A DNA stretch of 64,000 nt, taken from positions 744,001 through 808,000 of the forward strand of contig MBPM02000024.1 of the NCBI GenBank assembly GCA_001695595.3, read 5' to 3'. Positions within the stretch are counted from its first letter, which is position 1; every line of letters starts with the position of its first letter. This document shows positions 1 to 11,840 of this stretch, one piece after another. The notes beneath the pieces were generated by a model that saw only the letters and a program-made list of their open reading frames with translations, had not been told where the DNA came from and searched no databases. The translations under genes and the position numbers were made by a program. The stretch is from Plasmopara viticola. Lineage: Eukaryota; Oomycota; Peronosporomycetes; Peronosporales; Peronosporaceae.

Positions 1-195
1 GGAATGTCCTCCCTTGGTCAACAAGATGGAAAAGTGGCTTGTATGGGTACTGCAAAATTTGTTGATAGCCTCATGAAAATTCTCGCTTCCCACGTAAGCA
101 GCCACCCACTCAAGCACATCGTCTTCCGGCTCCATATCCTTGACGAGTGGCGTTTCGTAGCGCAACAGCAGGTCAATAGCATCAAAGCTGGCCAT
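1..195 (-). CDS. Partial gene at left edge, possibly BART-domain (ARL2-binding/CFAP36-like) protein
   Basis: An ATG on the minus strand at 195-193 opens a stop-free frame of 65 codons that reaches the first base of the window, so the rest of the gene lies outside. The start is acidic and helical (MASFDAIDLLLRYETP), followed by VLEWVAAYVGSENFHEAINK and FCSTHTSHF. The pattern of a Trp-containing helix, then a short helix ending in an aromatic/Cys-rich turn, resembles the N-terminal part of BART domains (ARL2BP, CFAP36). That resemblance is recalled, not searched. Upstream is a CT-rich stretch, as is common in oomycete 5' leaders. The family call is weak; the existence of a reading frame is better supported. 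The opposite-strand ORF at the same place looks like its shadow. Confidence 0.45.
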   Translation of the reverse strand, partial: MASFDAIDLLLRYETPLVKDMEPEDDVLEWVAAYVGSENFHEAINKFCSTHTSHFSILLTKGGHS

Positions 196-3100
196 GACTA
201 TACAGAGGAGGGAGCAAGACAGTAGAAGAGGAGAAGTACTGCTCGAATAAGGCTGAGTCTTTCCAAAAATTTGATATTTGTATGGAGCATACAAATTTCA
301 TGTCTAGTAGAACGCGAGATGACAACATCTTTATATGATTAAGGCTTTTAAAAAAAAATCTCTTAACACACGAGTACTGGTATACGCAGTACTTGGCTCA
401 GGCAGCTTGGCACTGGCGACGTTGCGACCTAACTTCCAAATTAACACAACTCACGATCCCATGCGAAATAGGGTCGGCAGCTATATGAAAGAGTCCTGCT
501 GGCAGTTATCTTGATTTTGGTAAAGCTACAGAAAATACAGTATAGAAATGACGATAGAGGGGCCCTTGTCAATGTGATAATTCAGCAGATTAATGCAAGT
601 ATTTAATCCCTTTATAATGTGTAAAACTACCGATACCCCGTCATTAGCTGCACAAGCCATAAAGTAGCGGGTTGAGGAGCTTTTGCACAATGTGGGATGA
701 AATACCCAGCACTTTGCGTAGAGGAGGTTTGCAGGAAGATGTAAGATCTACCAGTGAGGAAATGTTCTTAATTCTTGTATTTAAGAAAATTGTCATGTGC
801 AATAAATGCATGTCAAAGACAAAGGATATCGGAAAAGGCCGTCCAAAAACCAAAATGAATATAAGGACAATGATTTAGTCCCGCCTAGACCTTTTGCCGT
901 CTACAAGAGTAGCTGTGTAAACACGCTCAAAGCTATATTAAAGGCGGGACCTACGAGTTGGTCTGCGGCTTCTTCGGGGTAACCCTGAACCATTGAGTGG
1001 TTTGAATTTTATTAGCACCGGCACTTAGCAGCTCACAGGTCACAAGCCGCTTATGCTTAAAACTAAACATTTAATACAAAATCGATGTTCTTTGACAACG
1101 TCTAGCAATTACTTAATGCTCTAGGCTCGCACATCGATGAAGACGCTGTGAGGCCCTCAAAGATTCTTATGGCGATGTGACTCATGATAATTACAGTTGG
1201 CTGATCGTGGCGGGCCTTAGCTCGAGGGATCACTACTGTGTCGGAAAGTCGCTTCCATTTGAGTGATCTCTATGCCTACCCGGCGGCTTAAAGATTGTAG
1301 CTTATGGGTACGTGCCCTTCCTTCTTCCGAATTATACTGTGGTACTATCAGCCGCTCGTACATGCTTTGTCTGCAATAAACACAACGCCAAAATGTGAGA
1401 CTCAAGGTTCGAGGATATATTTATATATGAACATTGCCCACTGAGGATATATATATATATATGAACATTGCCCACTTAAATGCAGAGTGCGCCGACATCG
1501 TCTCTGAATGATCGATAATACACGCCGAAACGTGCTTTTTCAGGACAGTAAATTGTCCGATAAAATTGTGCTCAACTTTGCTATAAAAACTGAATTTCCT
1601 ATTTTATGGGAAAGCTTTTTGTATGTAGCAATATCTTAAAAGTCACACTTTAATTTTCTTGTATGTTGTGGCTGAGAATTGCACTTGCTCATATTACAAG
1701 GATGCAATCGCATCTCTTGCACTGCCGAAAAATTTAGCCGACTATCACCAAGTCAAAAAGCTATTTCCGTGAGAAAACGGGTCTCACCTTCAGACTTAAA
1801 ACGAATTATTTTTTCATCTTCTCTACTGATTAATGGAGCATCTGTGCGTTGTAGAGTTAAAAGACCTTGAGGGCACTGTATTTCTTTACGTTGAAGAGTG
1901 CAAAGCCCATATATATACAAGTCACAGTAGTGAGGGCAAAGTGACCATTAAAAGCTTGTCAGCCAACAAATGTGGCGACTCGACTGAAGTTTATTCAATG
2001 ACACACAATGGACCCTCTAAGTCGGACCATTTGACCAACTAAAGACATCAGCAATCGGATTGTCAATAGCTGAAACAGCTTCCCCAAATCTAAGCGAAAA
2101 ATCGTGGACTGATAGGTCATGGCATCTAAATATCGCATCCACTTATAGCCTTGATGTTAGTTCTTGATGTACATTGGTAAAACAGGTAGGCGGCAAATGA
2201 ATACCACTATGCTCGTTCACCCTGAAACCTTTGGTAAGCCAAAGACAAAGCCGTGGCTTCTGAAGTTCCAGCAGTCCACTGATGCTAGCAGGCTAAAAAA
2301 AGCTGATGTGTGAGCCGCATATTTGGCAGGTCTCACAGGTCTGTATGTATTTGGCCACCCACTTCTACATGTGGATATTATAATGATCGCCAAGGCCAAT
2401 AACTAGTACTTAGTAGAGCGAAGTCGCTTTATGGGCGCTGCAAGTCCTCTTGTAAAGAGGCACGCATCTTCGGTTTCCCAGAGCTCGCGGGAGCCATTAA
2501 TTTGTCTCCATTGTGAATCCCTGAGCGCCTTGGAGCTTTCTTCCCAGCGCCTTAATTGATATTATACGTTAGCTGAAAGGTCTAAAAGGTGGCTGTCTCC
2601 TAACCACCACGTTTAAACTTTTGCGTTTAGCTCATATACGCAAAGTACACCTTCCAAGGTGGTCGTATTCCAGGTTGTATTATTCATATTAATTAGAAAA
2701 AAATTAACCTTGAATTTTGGTGGTGACAGCGCTAGGGATTACCCACGAGAATCCTGCTAGACACTCTTATCTACAAGCTTTAAGCAGCATCGAGTGAGTT
2801 CATTCAGCGGGATATAATGCCGTGTCAAAAGCACTTGTATAGCCAGCGTTGAAACTTACCCTCTTTATAGCAAGCGTCGTTTTTTCAATACTCTTCGCGA
2901 AACGTATCCCACACAGCCCTCGCCATGCCCAGAGCAGATAAGCGTACTGCTCAGTGCTATGGCAGATAGTACCCTCCTCTTCTTTTTCGCTGAACCCAAT
3001 GTCCAAACAAGGATTAGACTACTCACATGACGGCGAGATACATCGGAACCCGATGGGGAATGAGTCACACAGTTGTCCCCTTCATTAGTGGCTTCGGCCG

Positions 3101-3929
3101 CTAAATTTACCCGATAAATGTACATAGGGTATTCTTTTTGATTTCGTATCTTTCTTATGAACCTGACTTTGATAATTTCATCGACAAGAGCATCCCAGGT
3201 CGTGTCTTTGCTTCAAAAAATATCGGTGAAATTTTGCATGGCCAATGAGTTAGCATTCAGTCTCACACAATTTAAGGTGTGTCTTAGGCCCATGAGATTG
3301 TTTCGACAGCGTTGTCACAGGCTTTGCGGCTCTAGCTGACGAAGAGCTAGGAGTATTCGCCGTATTCTTTGCCCAAAGTCGAGGCATCTGGAGACTACCA
3401 GGCGAGGAAGAACGATGGGCTCTAGATCTTTAAAGCGCTAGAGTGGGAGTTATTTTATGGCCTCTTTTGCTTAAGCGGTGGGGGCTCACAAAAAAATCAC
3501 CGCTGATGGCACAGACGCAAATTGTGTGGCAGGTGCGGCCTTAGTCACCAACGTAGCCTTTAAAAGCGTAGCTTGTGTTGCTAGTGCAGCCTTTACCCAG
3601 GACTAGATTATGGATAAGTGGCACCTGTATAAGCCGAATAAATCTTGGCTTGGTTATAATAAGAGAACCGGCCGACCGGTAGATCTTCCCGCTATCAATA
3701 TGGTCATCCTTATGACCACACCGACGTTTTGTCTACAAGTCACGAGTGATGGAAAGCATTCCTTCTTTCCCGTTGGATTTGATTTAAAATATGATGGAGA
3801 AGTATGTAATAGACCGCTATAAAAAGCCACGCTTTGTTCTCATCATGAGAAGAAGCTTTAAATAATGGATGGATTTTGGTGCACCAGATATGTGTTCAAA
3901 CCGTTTGCGTGCTGACTTGTTTTAAGTTT
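196..3929. other. Gene-free stretch, about 3.7 kb
   Basis: I see no ORF with recognisable homology on either strand. All frames are broken every few dozen codons. The only structure noted is a short AT-rich duplication at 1411-1476 and vague minisatellite-like wording around 3520-3600 (GTAGCCTTT / GTAGCTTGT / GTGCAGCCTTT). Confidence 0.5.
1411..1476. repeat. Two-copy AT-rich tandem duplication
   Basis: The unit GAGGATATAT...GAACATTGCCCACT occurs at 1411-1442 (32 bp) and again at 1443-1476 (34 bp). The copies differ mainly in the length of the internal TA run, as expected of replication slippage. Confidence 0.7.
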
Positions 3930-5130
3930 ACTGAAATTTCTCTGAGACTGGCATTGAAAGACTTCACTTGTCCTAAAATTAGCAAGATGCTGCCATCAGA
4001 TGACCTACGTGTTGATCACAAGCCTGGCAAGCTTGATGTAACTGCCGACGCTCTTTTTCACAGGTAAGAATTTGAGTTGGTCCAAATTAGCAAGGCTGAA
4101 ACATTTGTTGACGAGCGGATTCGTCAGTAATGCCGGCGTTGAGCCCTCAATCCGAATATTCAGTGCAGGAGATGTTGTCGAACATGCTACGAGTAGACGA
4201 ACGGTATGCGTCTTTTTAAAAGGGCCGTTAGATCCAGTCCGAGCCGATGTTTCATACACCATGTACCTTGGGTGTAATATTCTAGGCACATGAAGCTCCA
4301 ATCAAAAGTCATTTAAGCCGAAAATAACATTTTTTGTCTCCAAAAGATTGATAGCCCACTCCTTCTTAAGAGTTTAGTATATTTCCAACTTTTTTGTAAC
4401 TTTGATAGCCCTGTAGATGCACTCGGATTTTTGACATTGTGTGCTGAGAATGGCAAGTAGTTGCATGTACGATCAGGATGGTGCCGTTCGGCAGCGTAAT
4501 GCTTCCTATACTGATATGAAATATTTTGTCTGAGTCATTGTTTTGAGCGACGAAATCTTAAAGTACGATAAATACCAAATTATTGAAGAAGCAGTCATAT
4601 GAGTCGAGAGAAAAGTGGTTTATCGGTGTTTACAACGTATTGGTGACCCCACCTGTAGACGTGTCAAGTGTGGATTTGTGTGCAGCGAGAAAGTCAAATA
4701 AGGGGCTCATGCACTGACAGAGTGATGTAGTACTGCGGACTGTATAGCTTTGGGGCTATCGGAAAATATGGTAGCACGGGTGCTGTGATGTTTTTGTGCC
4801 ATGCAAGCAAGGTTGTGCGTTTGACACCTACGTCAGCTATAGCTGGGAACAAATAGCAACGCTATTTATATATATGGCATTTAAATACAGCGAATTTTAT
4901 AGTAAACGATGGCGTCGGGTTTAAAATCCGCTGCGTTTTTGGCTAAAACGTGTTTGATGGTGTCAGCAAAAGGCTATCAACAGACAGAAGGTCAGACGAA
5001 AAAAAATCGACCTTGTTATAGTAGACGCATTGCTCAGAATGTGCAATGAAGGCGACGATCCTGGAACGATAGACTAGACATGGTAGAGTTTGCAGCCAGC
5101 AATGCAGCTTACACTTTTTATGGCTTTTGA
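3930..5130 (+). pseudogene. Decayed Ty3/gypsy pol fragment (RNase H to integrase)
   Basis: Fragments of a gypsy polyprotein can be read in order on the plus strand across several frames. At 3930-4070 there is an RNase H end with HKPGKLDVTADAL, matching the family pattern HxPGKxNVxADALSR. This is followed near 4070-4115 by a broken ELVQISKAETFVDERIR-like segment typical of the linker before integrase. At 5080-5120 there is DMVEFAASNAAYTFY, matching the integrase C-terminal pattern (EFAxNxAxHxxxGxTPF). Stops and frame changes are frequent and the middle is hardly readable. No LTRs were found. This is an old fossil; the family call rests on recalled oomycete gypsy sequences. Confidence 0.6.
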
Positions 5131-5350
5131 TCTCTGTATATATAAATTAAGAAATCTCATATTTTCAAATTTTTTGATAGTAACTGATATTAGATTATAT
5201 CAAGTAATCAGGTTTCTATCAGAACGATTAGCTGACTTTGCGAACCGTCTGCTAATCAAAACCAGCATAGGAATGTATGCGATTATACCTGGGCAATTGA
5301 AACAAAAAAATTCTCGGGGTGAGTTATTTCTTATTATTAAGAAGATAGTA

Positions 5351-5675
5351 TTTTCGGAAAAGGTTGGGGTGACGCCCTCCTTCCAAGCGCGGGGGCTAAA
5401 TGCTCGCGCGCTTCGGGCAGGTGCTCTCGGGCATATGCAGGTCTCTAACGAGTCTCACCCTCGACGCGACGGTCTCCAGCACCAGGGCGCCACCTGGGCT
5501 CTTACCAAGTCAGAACTACACAAAATAATGGAAGACCCTCACGGCCTCGGTGCTGGCTGCACTGCCCGCCGAACGAGACCCGACGTATGCGGACACCACT
5601 CTATGCCGTGGACTAGCCATAGAGCCTAGCACGTGCATAACTTGGCAACGCGATAACGTAATACAATACAAATAC
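5351..5675 (+). mobile_element. SINE-like element, copy 1 (325 bp)
   Basis: The element begins TTTTCGGAAAAGGTTGGGG and ends in an A/T-rich simple tail (GTAATACAATACAAATAC). It is flanked by a perfect 12-bp direct repeat, AAGAAGATAGTA, at 5339-5350 and 5676-5687: a target-site duplication. Copies of nearly the same length lie at 41166-41491 and 55970-56296. Small size, variable-length TSDs, a simple-sequence tail and no own enzyme are what SINEs show; SINEs have been described in Phytophthora infestans. I could not place convincing pol III A and B boxes, so 'SINE-like' is safer than 'SINE'. The GC-rich interior reads as a long open frame in both orientations, but this is not evidence of a protein. 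Confidence 0.75.
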
Positions 5676-6096
5676 AAGAAGATAGTAAATCGGTGACTCC
5701 TAAGAACTAGTCACCAAAAAAAGAAAGGTTCGTAATTTAGATAAAGTAAAACATACTTTTGTTGAACCTTTCACGGTCCTGGAACGACATGGGTCAGCGA
5801 ACACTGTTTACCGTACTAGATGTTGATGCAAAATTCCTTGTGAGGCATCCAAAAGATGATTGTAGATTTCAGCAATCTCAGTCTCATATGAGTTCTGAAG
5901 TATCCCCAGCACTTCTTTAAAGCGCATTGAAGAATATTCAACCTTGCTAGTAGACGACTGTCAATCGTGCCAAAGCCACTTTTGTAGTCGTCATGAGGCG
6001 AAAGGAACGAGTAACCATTAGGCGATACATTTAAGTAAAGAGAAAAAAATGGTTTTTGAAGCAGTTTTCAAGACCTCGCATTGGACTCTTGTAAAG

Positions 6097-8530
6097 CAGA
6101 GTCCTACACTGGGTACCCAGACCCATACCCACCCATCAACTACCCATATGTTTTGGGTGGGCATACGCGGGTCCAGTCGGTGAGTGGGAGTGGTTGGGCA
6201 GTGACATGGATGCGTGGGCTGGGTGGGCACGGCGTATGCAAAAAAAATCCCAGCTCTATATTAACAAGGACATGACAATACCTCAATTTTTACCAAGAGC
6301 CTGAAAACGAACATTCATCAGCCAATCAAAATCTTTCATGTGGCTGAAGGGTTGGGTTGATACTTGCTGAAAGTGCGGACCACAGAGTTCGGCCAGGCGA
6401 CAGGGAAGCGACCAAAATGTCTGCATCAGTTATGTCGTTGCAAGCAACAGACATCGAGCGCGAGCTCCGGGCCGTCAAGGATGTGAATTAATTTGAAATC
6501 CGTGACAACAAGGGTAGGAAATCGACCATCTGGTATGAGCTCGGCATAGTCCACAACACCGTATCGGGCGTCAAGACAGAGTTTGTGGCCTGTAAGGCGT
6601 GCAGTAAGACGTTCATTTTCAAGGAGAACACCGGCACCAGCACCATCGCCAAGCACAAGTGCAAGCCCAATTCAACAGCAAAGAGACTGTATTTCAAGGT
6701 CGAGAAGGCCTCGCCAGCGCAAGCGCAACAAAAATGACGACTTCTGCGCAACCGACATGCGTGCGTTCGAGGCAGTCGCTGGCAAGGGCATGAAGGATCC
6801 GATCCAGACCGTTCCCGATATCGGGGCGGCGTCTATTAGTCAACGATCTGCTCACAAAACCCATCACGGTGCGACGCGATGGCGAGTCGCGCGCCGAATG
6901 CGGTCGTGCGACGTTGTCGGTCGGGCTGAAGAAGCACTTGGTGTCGGGCCTCGGCGTCGCGTGCACTCTTGATCTGTGGACGATTTCAGTCAAGAAGACG
7001 TTGTACATGTCCATCACTTCACTACATCGACGATGAGTTCACGCTGCACACCCGCACGCTGCACGTCACACCGATCCACGACGCGAGCCACACCGCCTTT
7101 ATGATTGATACAGCGTTCAAGGACGGCCTAGATATGTCCGACATCACGCCGGATGTCTACGACCAGGTCATCGTGGTCTCGGACAGCGGGTCGAACCGCT
7201 GAAGATCCGAAGGCATTCCGTCCGATTTCACGCGGTTCGCCTGCATCGATCGCAAGCTAGCCATCATCCTGACGACCGTCGTGAACAAGACGACTAAGAC
7301 GACAAACGGAGTCAAGGGTCCGCCGTTCTACCTTGGACACGCTGTTCAAGTTGATTGACCAGGCCAAAAAGCTCGTCGAATTCCTTTAGCGGTCCAACTT
7401 GCAATTTCAGCTCACTAAGCAGGAGAACGCGACCCGCTGGAACTCGCTGCTTCGCTGTCCGAATAGCATCAATGAGATGTTCGACGAGGTCGTCAACCAT
7501 GGCGAACAACATCTCGCTGGCGCTGCTGCAGGAGTTCCCCCGGTTTCTCGACGTGTTCCGGTGGGCAACGCTGTCACTGGAGCGAGTCAAGCAGCCGACG
7601 CCGCACAAGGTTGTGTACATCCGTCATCGACTGCTCGAGTTTCGCAGCCGGTCATGAGTGACGTCATTGACGAACAGGGCGCGGTCATCCAGCTGGCGGA
7701 CAGCACCTCGTTCGTCACCTCTAAGCGTAATCTGAAGCCCATCCTGCTGCAGAAGTTTGTCGTCTTGGACATTCACGTCAAGGCGGCGCTGCTGGATTTC
7801 ATGGCCAAGCGCCGTCTAGTGCGGATGGGCGTCGGGCCGCACTGGATCTAGTCGGTTGAGAAGGAGATCAAGAAGAACATGGCCAAGTTCGGCATGCTGT
7901 TCGACGACGACGAGCTGGAAGTGGAACCTTCCCGCAAGAAGGCGCGCTTTGTCTTGCACAGACAATCGATGTACGACATAGACGATGACGAATTCGACGA
8001 CAATCTCGAGTCGCTCAACGACGCCAGCAACTATGACAGCAGCATCGGTATCGAGTCTGCGCGTATTGGCAGCACAAGGTCACCGAAGTCGAAAAGCAGG
8101 CCTCCGAAGTGGACGGTGAGTTCCAGGTCCTCGTCTGGTGAAAGCGGTTCGGGGTCACGCGGTTCCCCATCATGGCGTACGTTGCGCGCTCCATCCTGTG
8201 CGTTCCGGCTTTCAGCGCTATTCCCGAAAACAGCTTCTCGAATGCGGGCAACACGCTCACCAAGAAGCGCAACAGGCTCAAGTCGCGTGTCGTCAATGAC
8301 CTGCTGTTCTTGCGCTCAAATCGCGACATTTGTCGTAGCAATTAATTATTAACGGTACATTCAGCCATACTTGTTTGCGTGGTGGCGGCTGGATATAGCC
8401 AGGTAGTCGTGGGAATGGGTGGGCATGCGTGGTTGCGAAACAAACGTGGGTGGGCATAGGTGGGCGAAGCCCGCCCGCGCGTAGCGTGGGTGACCATAAG
8501 TTCTAACGCAAAAATCGTCGCAGGACTCTG
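6097..8530 (+). mobile_element. hAT-family DNA transposon, inactive, both ends present
   Basis: The left end starts CAGAGTCCTAC at 6097 and the right end, read inward, is CAGAGTCCTGC (8530-8520): an 11-bp terminal inverted repeat with one mismatch. The 8-bp flanks are TTGTAAAG (6089-6096) and CTGTGAAG (8531-8538), six of eight identical, as expected of an aged 8-bp hAT target-site duplication. Both subterminal regions (about 6110-6240 and 8370-8500) carry many copies of a GTGGGCA/TGGGTGGG motif in either orientation, the type of array hAT transposases bind. The interior (2434 bp in all) encodes a broken hAT transposase. Confidence 0.8.
6417..8345 (+). pseudogene. hAT transposase pseudogene with BED-type zinc finger
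   Basis: Starting at ATG 6417, the frame hits a TAA after 24 codons and then continues. A BED finger is visible at about 6591-6662 (CKACSKTF, then HKC), so the ligands are Cys, Cys, His, Cys. The central RNase H-like part shows ACTLDLW near 6950, VVSDSGSN near 7165-7200, and TRWNS near 7430, a hallmark of hAT elements. The C-terminal dimerisation region is at about 8215-8345 (ENSFSNAGNTLTKKRNRLKS, then a stop). At least one frameshift (around 7015) and several stops (for example 7200-7202) break it. It is inactive; codon use is GC-rich compared with the surrounding desert, which suggests a more recent arrival than the gypsy fossils. Confidence 0.8.
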
Positions 8531-9524
8531 CTGTGAAGCTGTACTACATGGACAAAGTCTATCCCTTTCTCATATGGTCAAAAGCCCGGGTTGCATCAAT
8601 AGAGTGGCGGCCTAATACTTGGCCCCCCGAGCTAATCAAACTCGTACGTAATTCTTGCTACTCATCACGAAAAAGGCGCACTTTTGAGGCGAAATGGCCA
8701 CTTCCAATGTTTTTGACTGCTGAGGCTAGCAGCAATTCCGTGTGGAATGCATTGTGAAGAAAAGTTGCTCTTTAAGACACCTAGACCTTTCTGTGGAGTG
8801 GCGTGAGGATGCTTCCTTACAGAATTTTCAAAAATCGTTAGTGGGCGTTTCGTATGCAAAATAGGCCTGTCAACCCCATATTGGACAATAGTAGAACGAC
8901 TTTATACCCGTGCTCGAGAGCAAACGTTCCTAGCGCCTGACTTAGTATTTTGTCGACCTCGAAATTATTTGGAGGTGAGGTGTCTCCAACCCATCGAGTG
9001 AAATAACTGTACTCTATGCTCACGGACGTAGTGTCCTTCGTCCAATGCTAATTTTTTTAGCTGCCCTGAAGCTTCACTCGGTCCCTAGATAGGTCATCCA
9101 ACTTAGTTTCGGTGAATCTAAAATCCAAGAGTACTCTCGCACCGCATCCAAGTCACCCTAATTTTTTGCCTTTTCTTGATATAAAAGATCTCGTTGGCAA
9201 GACCGGTCTTGGTCGCAGGAAAATTATGTACTTCACCGTCTTTTCAGGTAAGGAGTCTAACACCTACCCCCAGATGATGTGGATATTTTGACATAATTGT
9301 TGATAACCTGAGATTTCGTAATGCACTGGAGCACCCGATGTCTTCGTCAAGTCCGTTGGCCGAAGGTACATTGTCTGGTGACCACTGCGAGTGCGAAGCC
9401 TTAACCCACAGTAATTGTCAATGTTTAAAGCTGTTGTACTATTACTTACATCTCCTATGCAAGGTTAAGAACTAAAACTCTGCTTGTTTTTGTTCGAATC
9501 CATTACTTTGGACAAGGTCCTGTT
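8531..9524. other. Gene-free stretch between hAT element and MFS gene
   Basis: No recognisable coding sequence on either strand. The segment lies directly 3' of the MFS transporter (minus strand) and should include its terminator/polyadenylation region, which I cannot place. Confidence 0.5.
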
Positions 9525-10994
9525 CTACGTTGGCGTCTGCTCGGTCTCGAAGGCGAAAGACTTTTCAGAGCGATCGTCGTCGTACAGCTCGACATTCTCG
9601 CCACGAGGCTCGTATCCAAAAACTAGCACAATGACTGCAATCACCATCAGCAGTCCACCAAAAACCCATATGATTCCCTTAAGAGACATGTTCCAGGCTC
9701 CAAACATGGAGGCACACAAGTACGGTCCGCTGAAAGAGCCAATGCGGCTGAAACCCGATGGATAGGCAGCACCCATGCCGCGAATTGCCGTTGGATAGTT
9801 CTCTGGAGTGTATGCGTACACACATCCCCATGCACCCAACATGAAAAAGGACGTAAACGCTCCGGTCACCATCACTGGCATCTGAGAAGCGTCAACGTAG
9901 CCCATGGCAATGGCAGATACGAAGGAGCCAGCGAGGAAAAGGACAAGAGTGTATTTACGGCCAATAACCTCTACCAGCCCCGCAGCAGCAAAGTAACCGG
10001 GAAGCTGGAACGCCGTGATCAAGAGGATCGTTTCCCACTGACCATTCATGTTAAAGCCATTCAAAGAGATAAGCGTGGGGAGGTAGATGTAAATGGCGTA
10101 GTACGACATTGAAATGCCAAACCATAGGGTCCACAACACGGTAGTGCGAACGCGGAATTGACGTTGAAAAAGCATTTCAATGCGCTTGATGTGGGACCCT
10201 GAAAGCTGGAGCAAGGTGGCCGTAGGCGATTCAGCATTTTCAATGTCTGTCTTGGGGTTATATGGGTCCAAACCGTGAGCGCGCTCAATGGACTCGACAA
10301 TGGCGACGGCTTCATCGTAGCGGCCAACACTCGCTAACCACTTGGGCGATTCTGGAATACACAACCGGATGACGATGGCATAGATGACAGGTGCGCAACT
10401 GATGAGAAATGTCTCTCGCCAACCGATCCTGGGTGCAACTCCGAATGCCATTACGACAGCCATCATGCAGCCGACGGCCCAAAATGACTCAAGCAACACG
10501 ATAATTTTGCCACGAGTTTTTTTTGGGGCAAGCTCTTGCACAAGCGTGGACGCAACGGGCAACTCGCCGCCGAGACCAATACCGGAGATAATACGCGCAC
10601 AAGTGATAGAAGTGACGTTCCAACTCATGGCGCAAAAGGCGAGGCCGATTAGGAACAGTACTAGCGTGACCATAAACATGGGCCGGCGGCCGTATATGTC
10701 TGCAAGCGAACCGAACGGAAACGATCCGATAAATGAGCCGACAAAGACGGCACCGCCCAAGAACGAAGCTTGACGGGAGCTTTGTGGGATGTCTTTACGA
10801 ATGAGCTCGGCACAGTAGGTAAAGATGAAGGTTTCCATCGAATCCATGGCCCAACCGATGCCAGTGAGTAAAATAAGCTTAATGTAGTACCACGAGAGCC
10901 CCATGATAATGCCTGGATCACGCTCCCCGATAGCATCAATTCGCTGCGTGATGCGCTGCACAGCCTTCTGATTATCGATAGAAGAAATGCTCAT
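9525..10994 (-). CDS. MFS transporter (sugar/SV2-like), 489 aa
   Basis: A single uninterrupted frame of 489 codons. It is a polytopic membrane protein with about 12 hydrophobic segments, a 35-residue cytosolic N-terminus and a charged C-terminal tail. The MFS motif A is present at residues 95-105 (GSLADIYGRRP). It is followed by the sugar-transporter-like GIGLGGELPVAS and APKKTRG, and by PESPKWL at 214-220 before the central loop. This layout is that of the metazoan SV2/SVOP and bacterial aromatic-acid/niacin-type MFS branch, which move small organic solutes by proton coupling. The substrate cannot be told from sequence. The start is the first ATG in the frame, and an oomycete-type initiator lies 54-69 nt upstream (11048-11063). 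The gene has no intron and no coding neighbour within 8 kb, and it is intact, so it is probably functional. Confidence 0.93.
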   Translation of the reverse strand: MSISSIDNQKAVQRITQRIDAIGERDPGIIMGLSWYYIKLILLTGIGWAMDSMETFIFTYCAELIRKDIPQSSRQASFLGGAVFVGSFIGSFPFGSLADIYGRRPMFMVTLVLFLIGLAFCAMSWNVTSITCARIISGIGLGGELPVASTLVQELAPKKTRGKIIVLLESFWAVGCMMAVVMAFGVAPRIGWRETFLISCAPVIYAIVIRLCIPESPKWLASVGRYDEAVAIVESIERAHGLDPYNPKTDIENAESPTATLLQLSGSHIKRIEMLFQRQFRVRTTVLWTLWFGISMSYYAIYIYLPTLISLNGFNMNGQWETILLITAFQLPGYFAAAGLVEVIGRKYTLVLFLAGSFVSAIAMGYVDASQMPVMVTGAFTSFFMLGAWGCVYAYTPENYPTAIRGMGAAYPSGFSRIGSFSGPYLCASMFGAWNMSLKGIIWVFGGLLMVIAVIVLVFGYEPRGENVELYDDDRSEKSFAFETEQTPT

Positions 10995-11047
10995 GTCAGA
11001 CAGGGGAAGTGCTGCTGAAAGACTTGTGTTAACTTAACTGACTGAAT

Positions 11048-11063
11048 GAATAGAAAAATGAGC
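11048..11063 (-). promoter_or_regulatory. Oomycete-type initiator (Inr/FPR) of the MFS gene
   Basis: On the minus strand the sequence reads GCTCATTTTTCTATTC, close to the published oomycete core promoter GCTCATTYYNCAWTTT. It lies 54-69 nt upstream of the MFS start codon, a normal 5' leader length in this group. Confidence 0.55.
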
Positions 11064-11840
11064 CACATGTCAAAGTCCTAACTAAATTTTATCTTCCTAT
11101 GTGATGGATGGAAATCGCCACTATCAACAGTCGTGAAAATACTGCAGGCTTATCGCGAAAGAACCTCGAAAGGTGCAAACAAATATGGTCAGAAGTTTTT
11201 CTTCCAACCAATTAAGACGTCATTTACGGATGCTTTTATCAAAGCACCTCGTTGTAATTCATCATCTGGTGAGAGACCAGGCGAACATCAAACTGCAAAA
11301 TCGGACACTTGAGTAAGTTCGTAGCCATCTACCGTGTAGAGGTGTCATTTTGAATGCTGAAGCACCGGCTTGCGCTGCAAGTTAACTTTATTTTCTGCGT
11401 ACAAGAAACTGATTTACCACATTTGAGTTCATTACAAACCGTAACACCAGATAAGTCATAGCAAAAATGAAAATTGCTAAAATATCAAAGACAGGATCAC
11501 AATCAAACACACAGTACATCGGAGGCCCGATAGCTTTCTTGTCATCCATGCTCTCGTTGGCCTTCCAAGCTCTATAAAGAATACAAGTATATCATACACC
11601 ACAACGTACAGCTTTATAAAAAAAAACATTTTGAATCATTCGATAGTTATCGCAATTACAAGATCGATTATCTGATCACATTTTTGAAAGATAAATCGCA
11701 AAAGGTGACGACTCAATTTGAAAATTCATTGAAATGTGATACAAAATGCTTGAGACACTAATACAAAATTAGACATTCGGTAAACTATTTTTTTTTTTGG
11801 TGGGTATTTTTTCTCATGTGGTCAAATGGTCTGACGCTCA

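Noticed and set aside
1447..1465. TATATATATATA run as a promoter
   Set aside because: It is the variable part of a slippage duplication and no gene follows.
5090..5629. 179-codon plus-strand ORF
   Set aside because: Its C-terminal two thirds lie within SINE-like copy 1 and the same frame appears in copy 2; the N-terminal third is the gypsy integrase relic. It is a chance fusion across the insertion boundary, not a gene.
9490..9505. GTTCGAATCC as a tRNA B box
   Set aside because: No A box, acceptor stem or cloverleaf can be formed around it.
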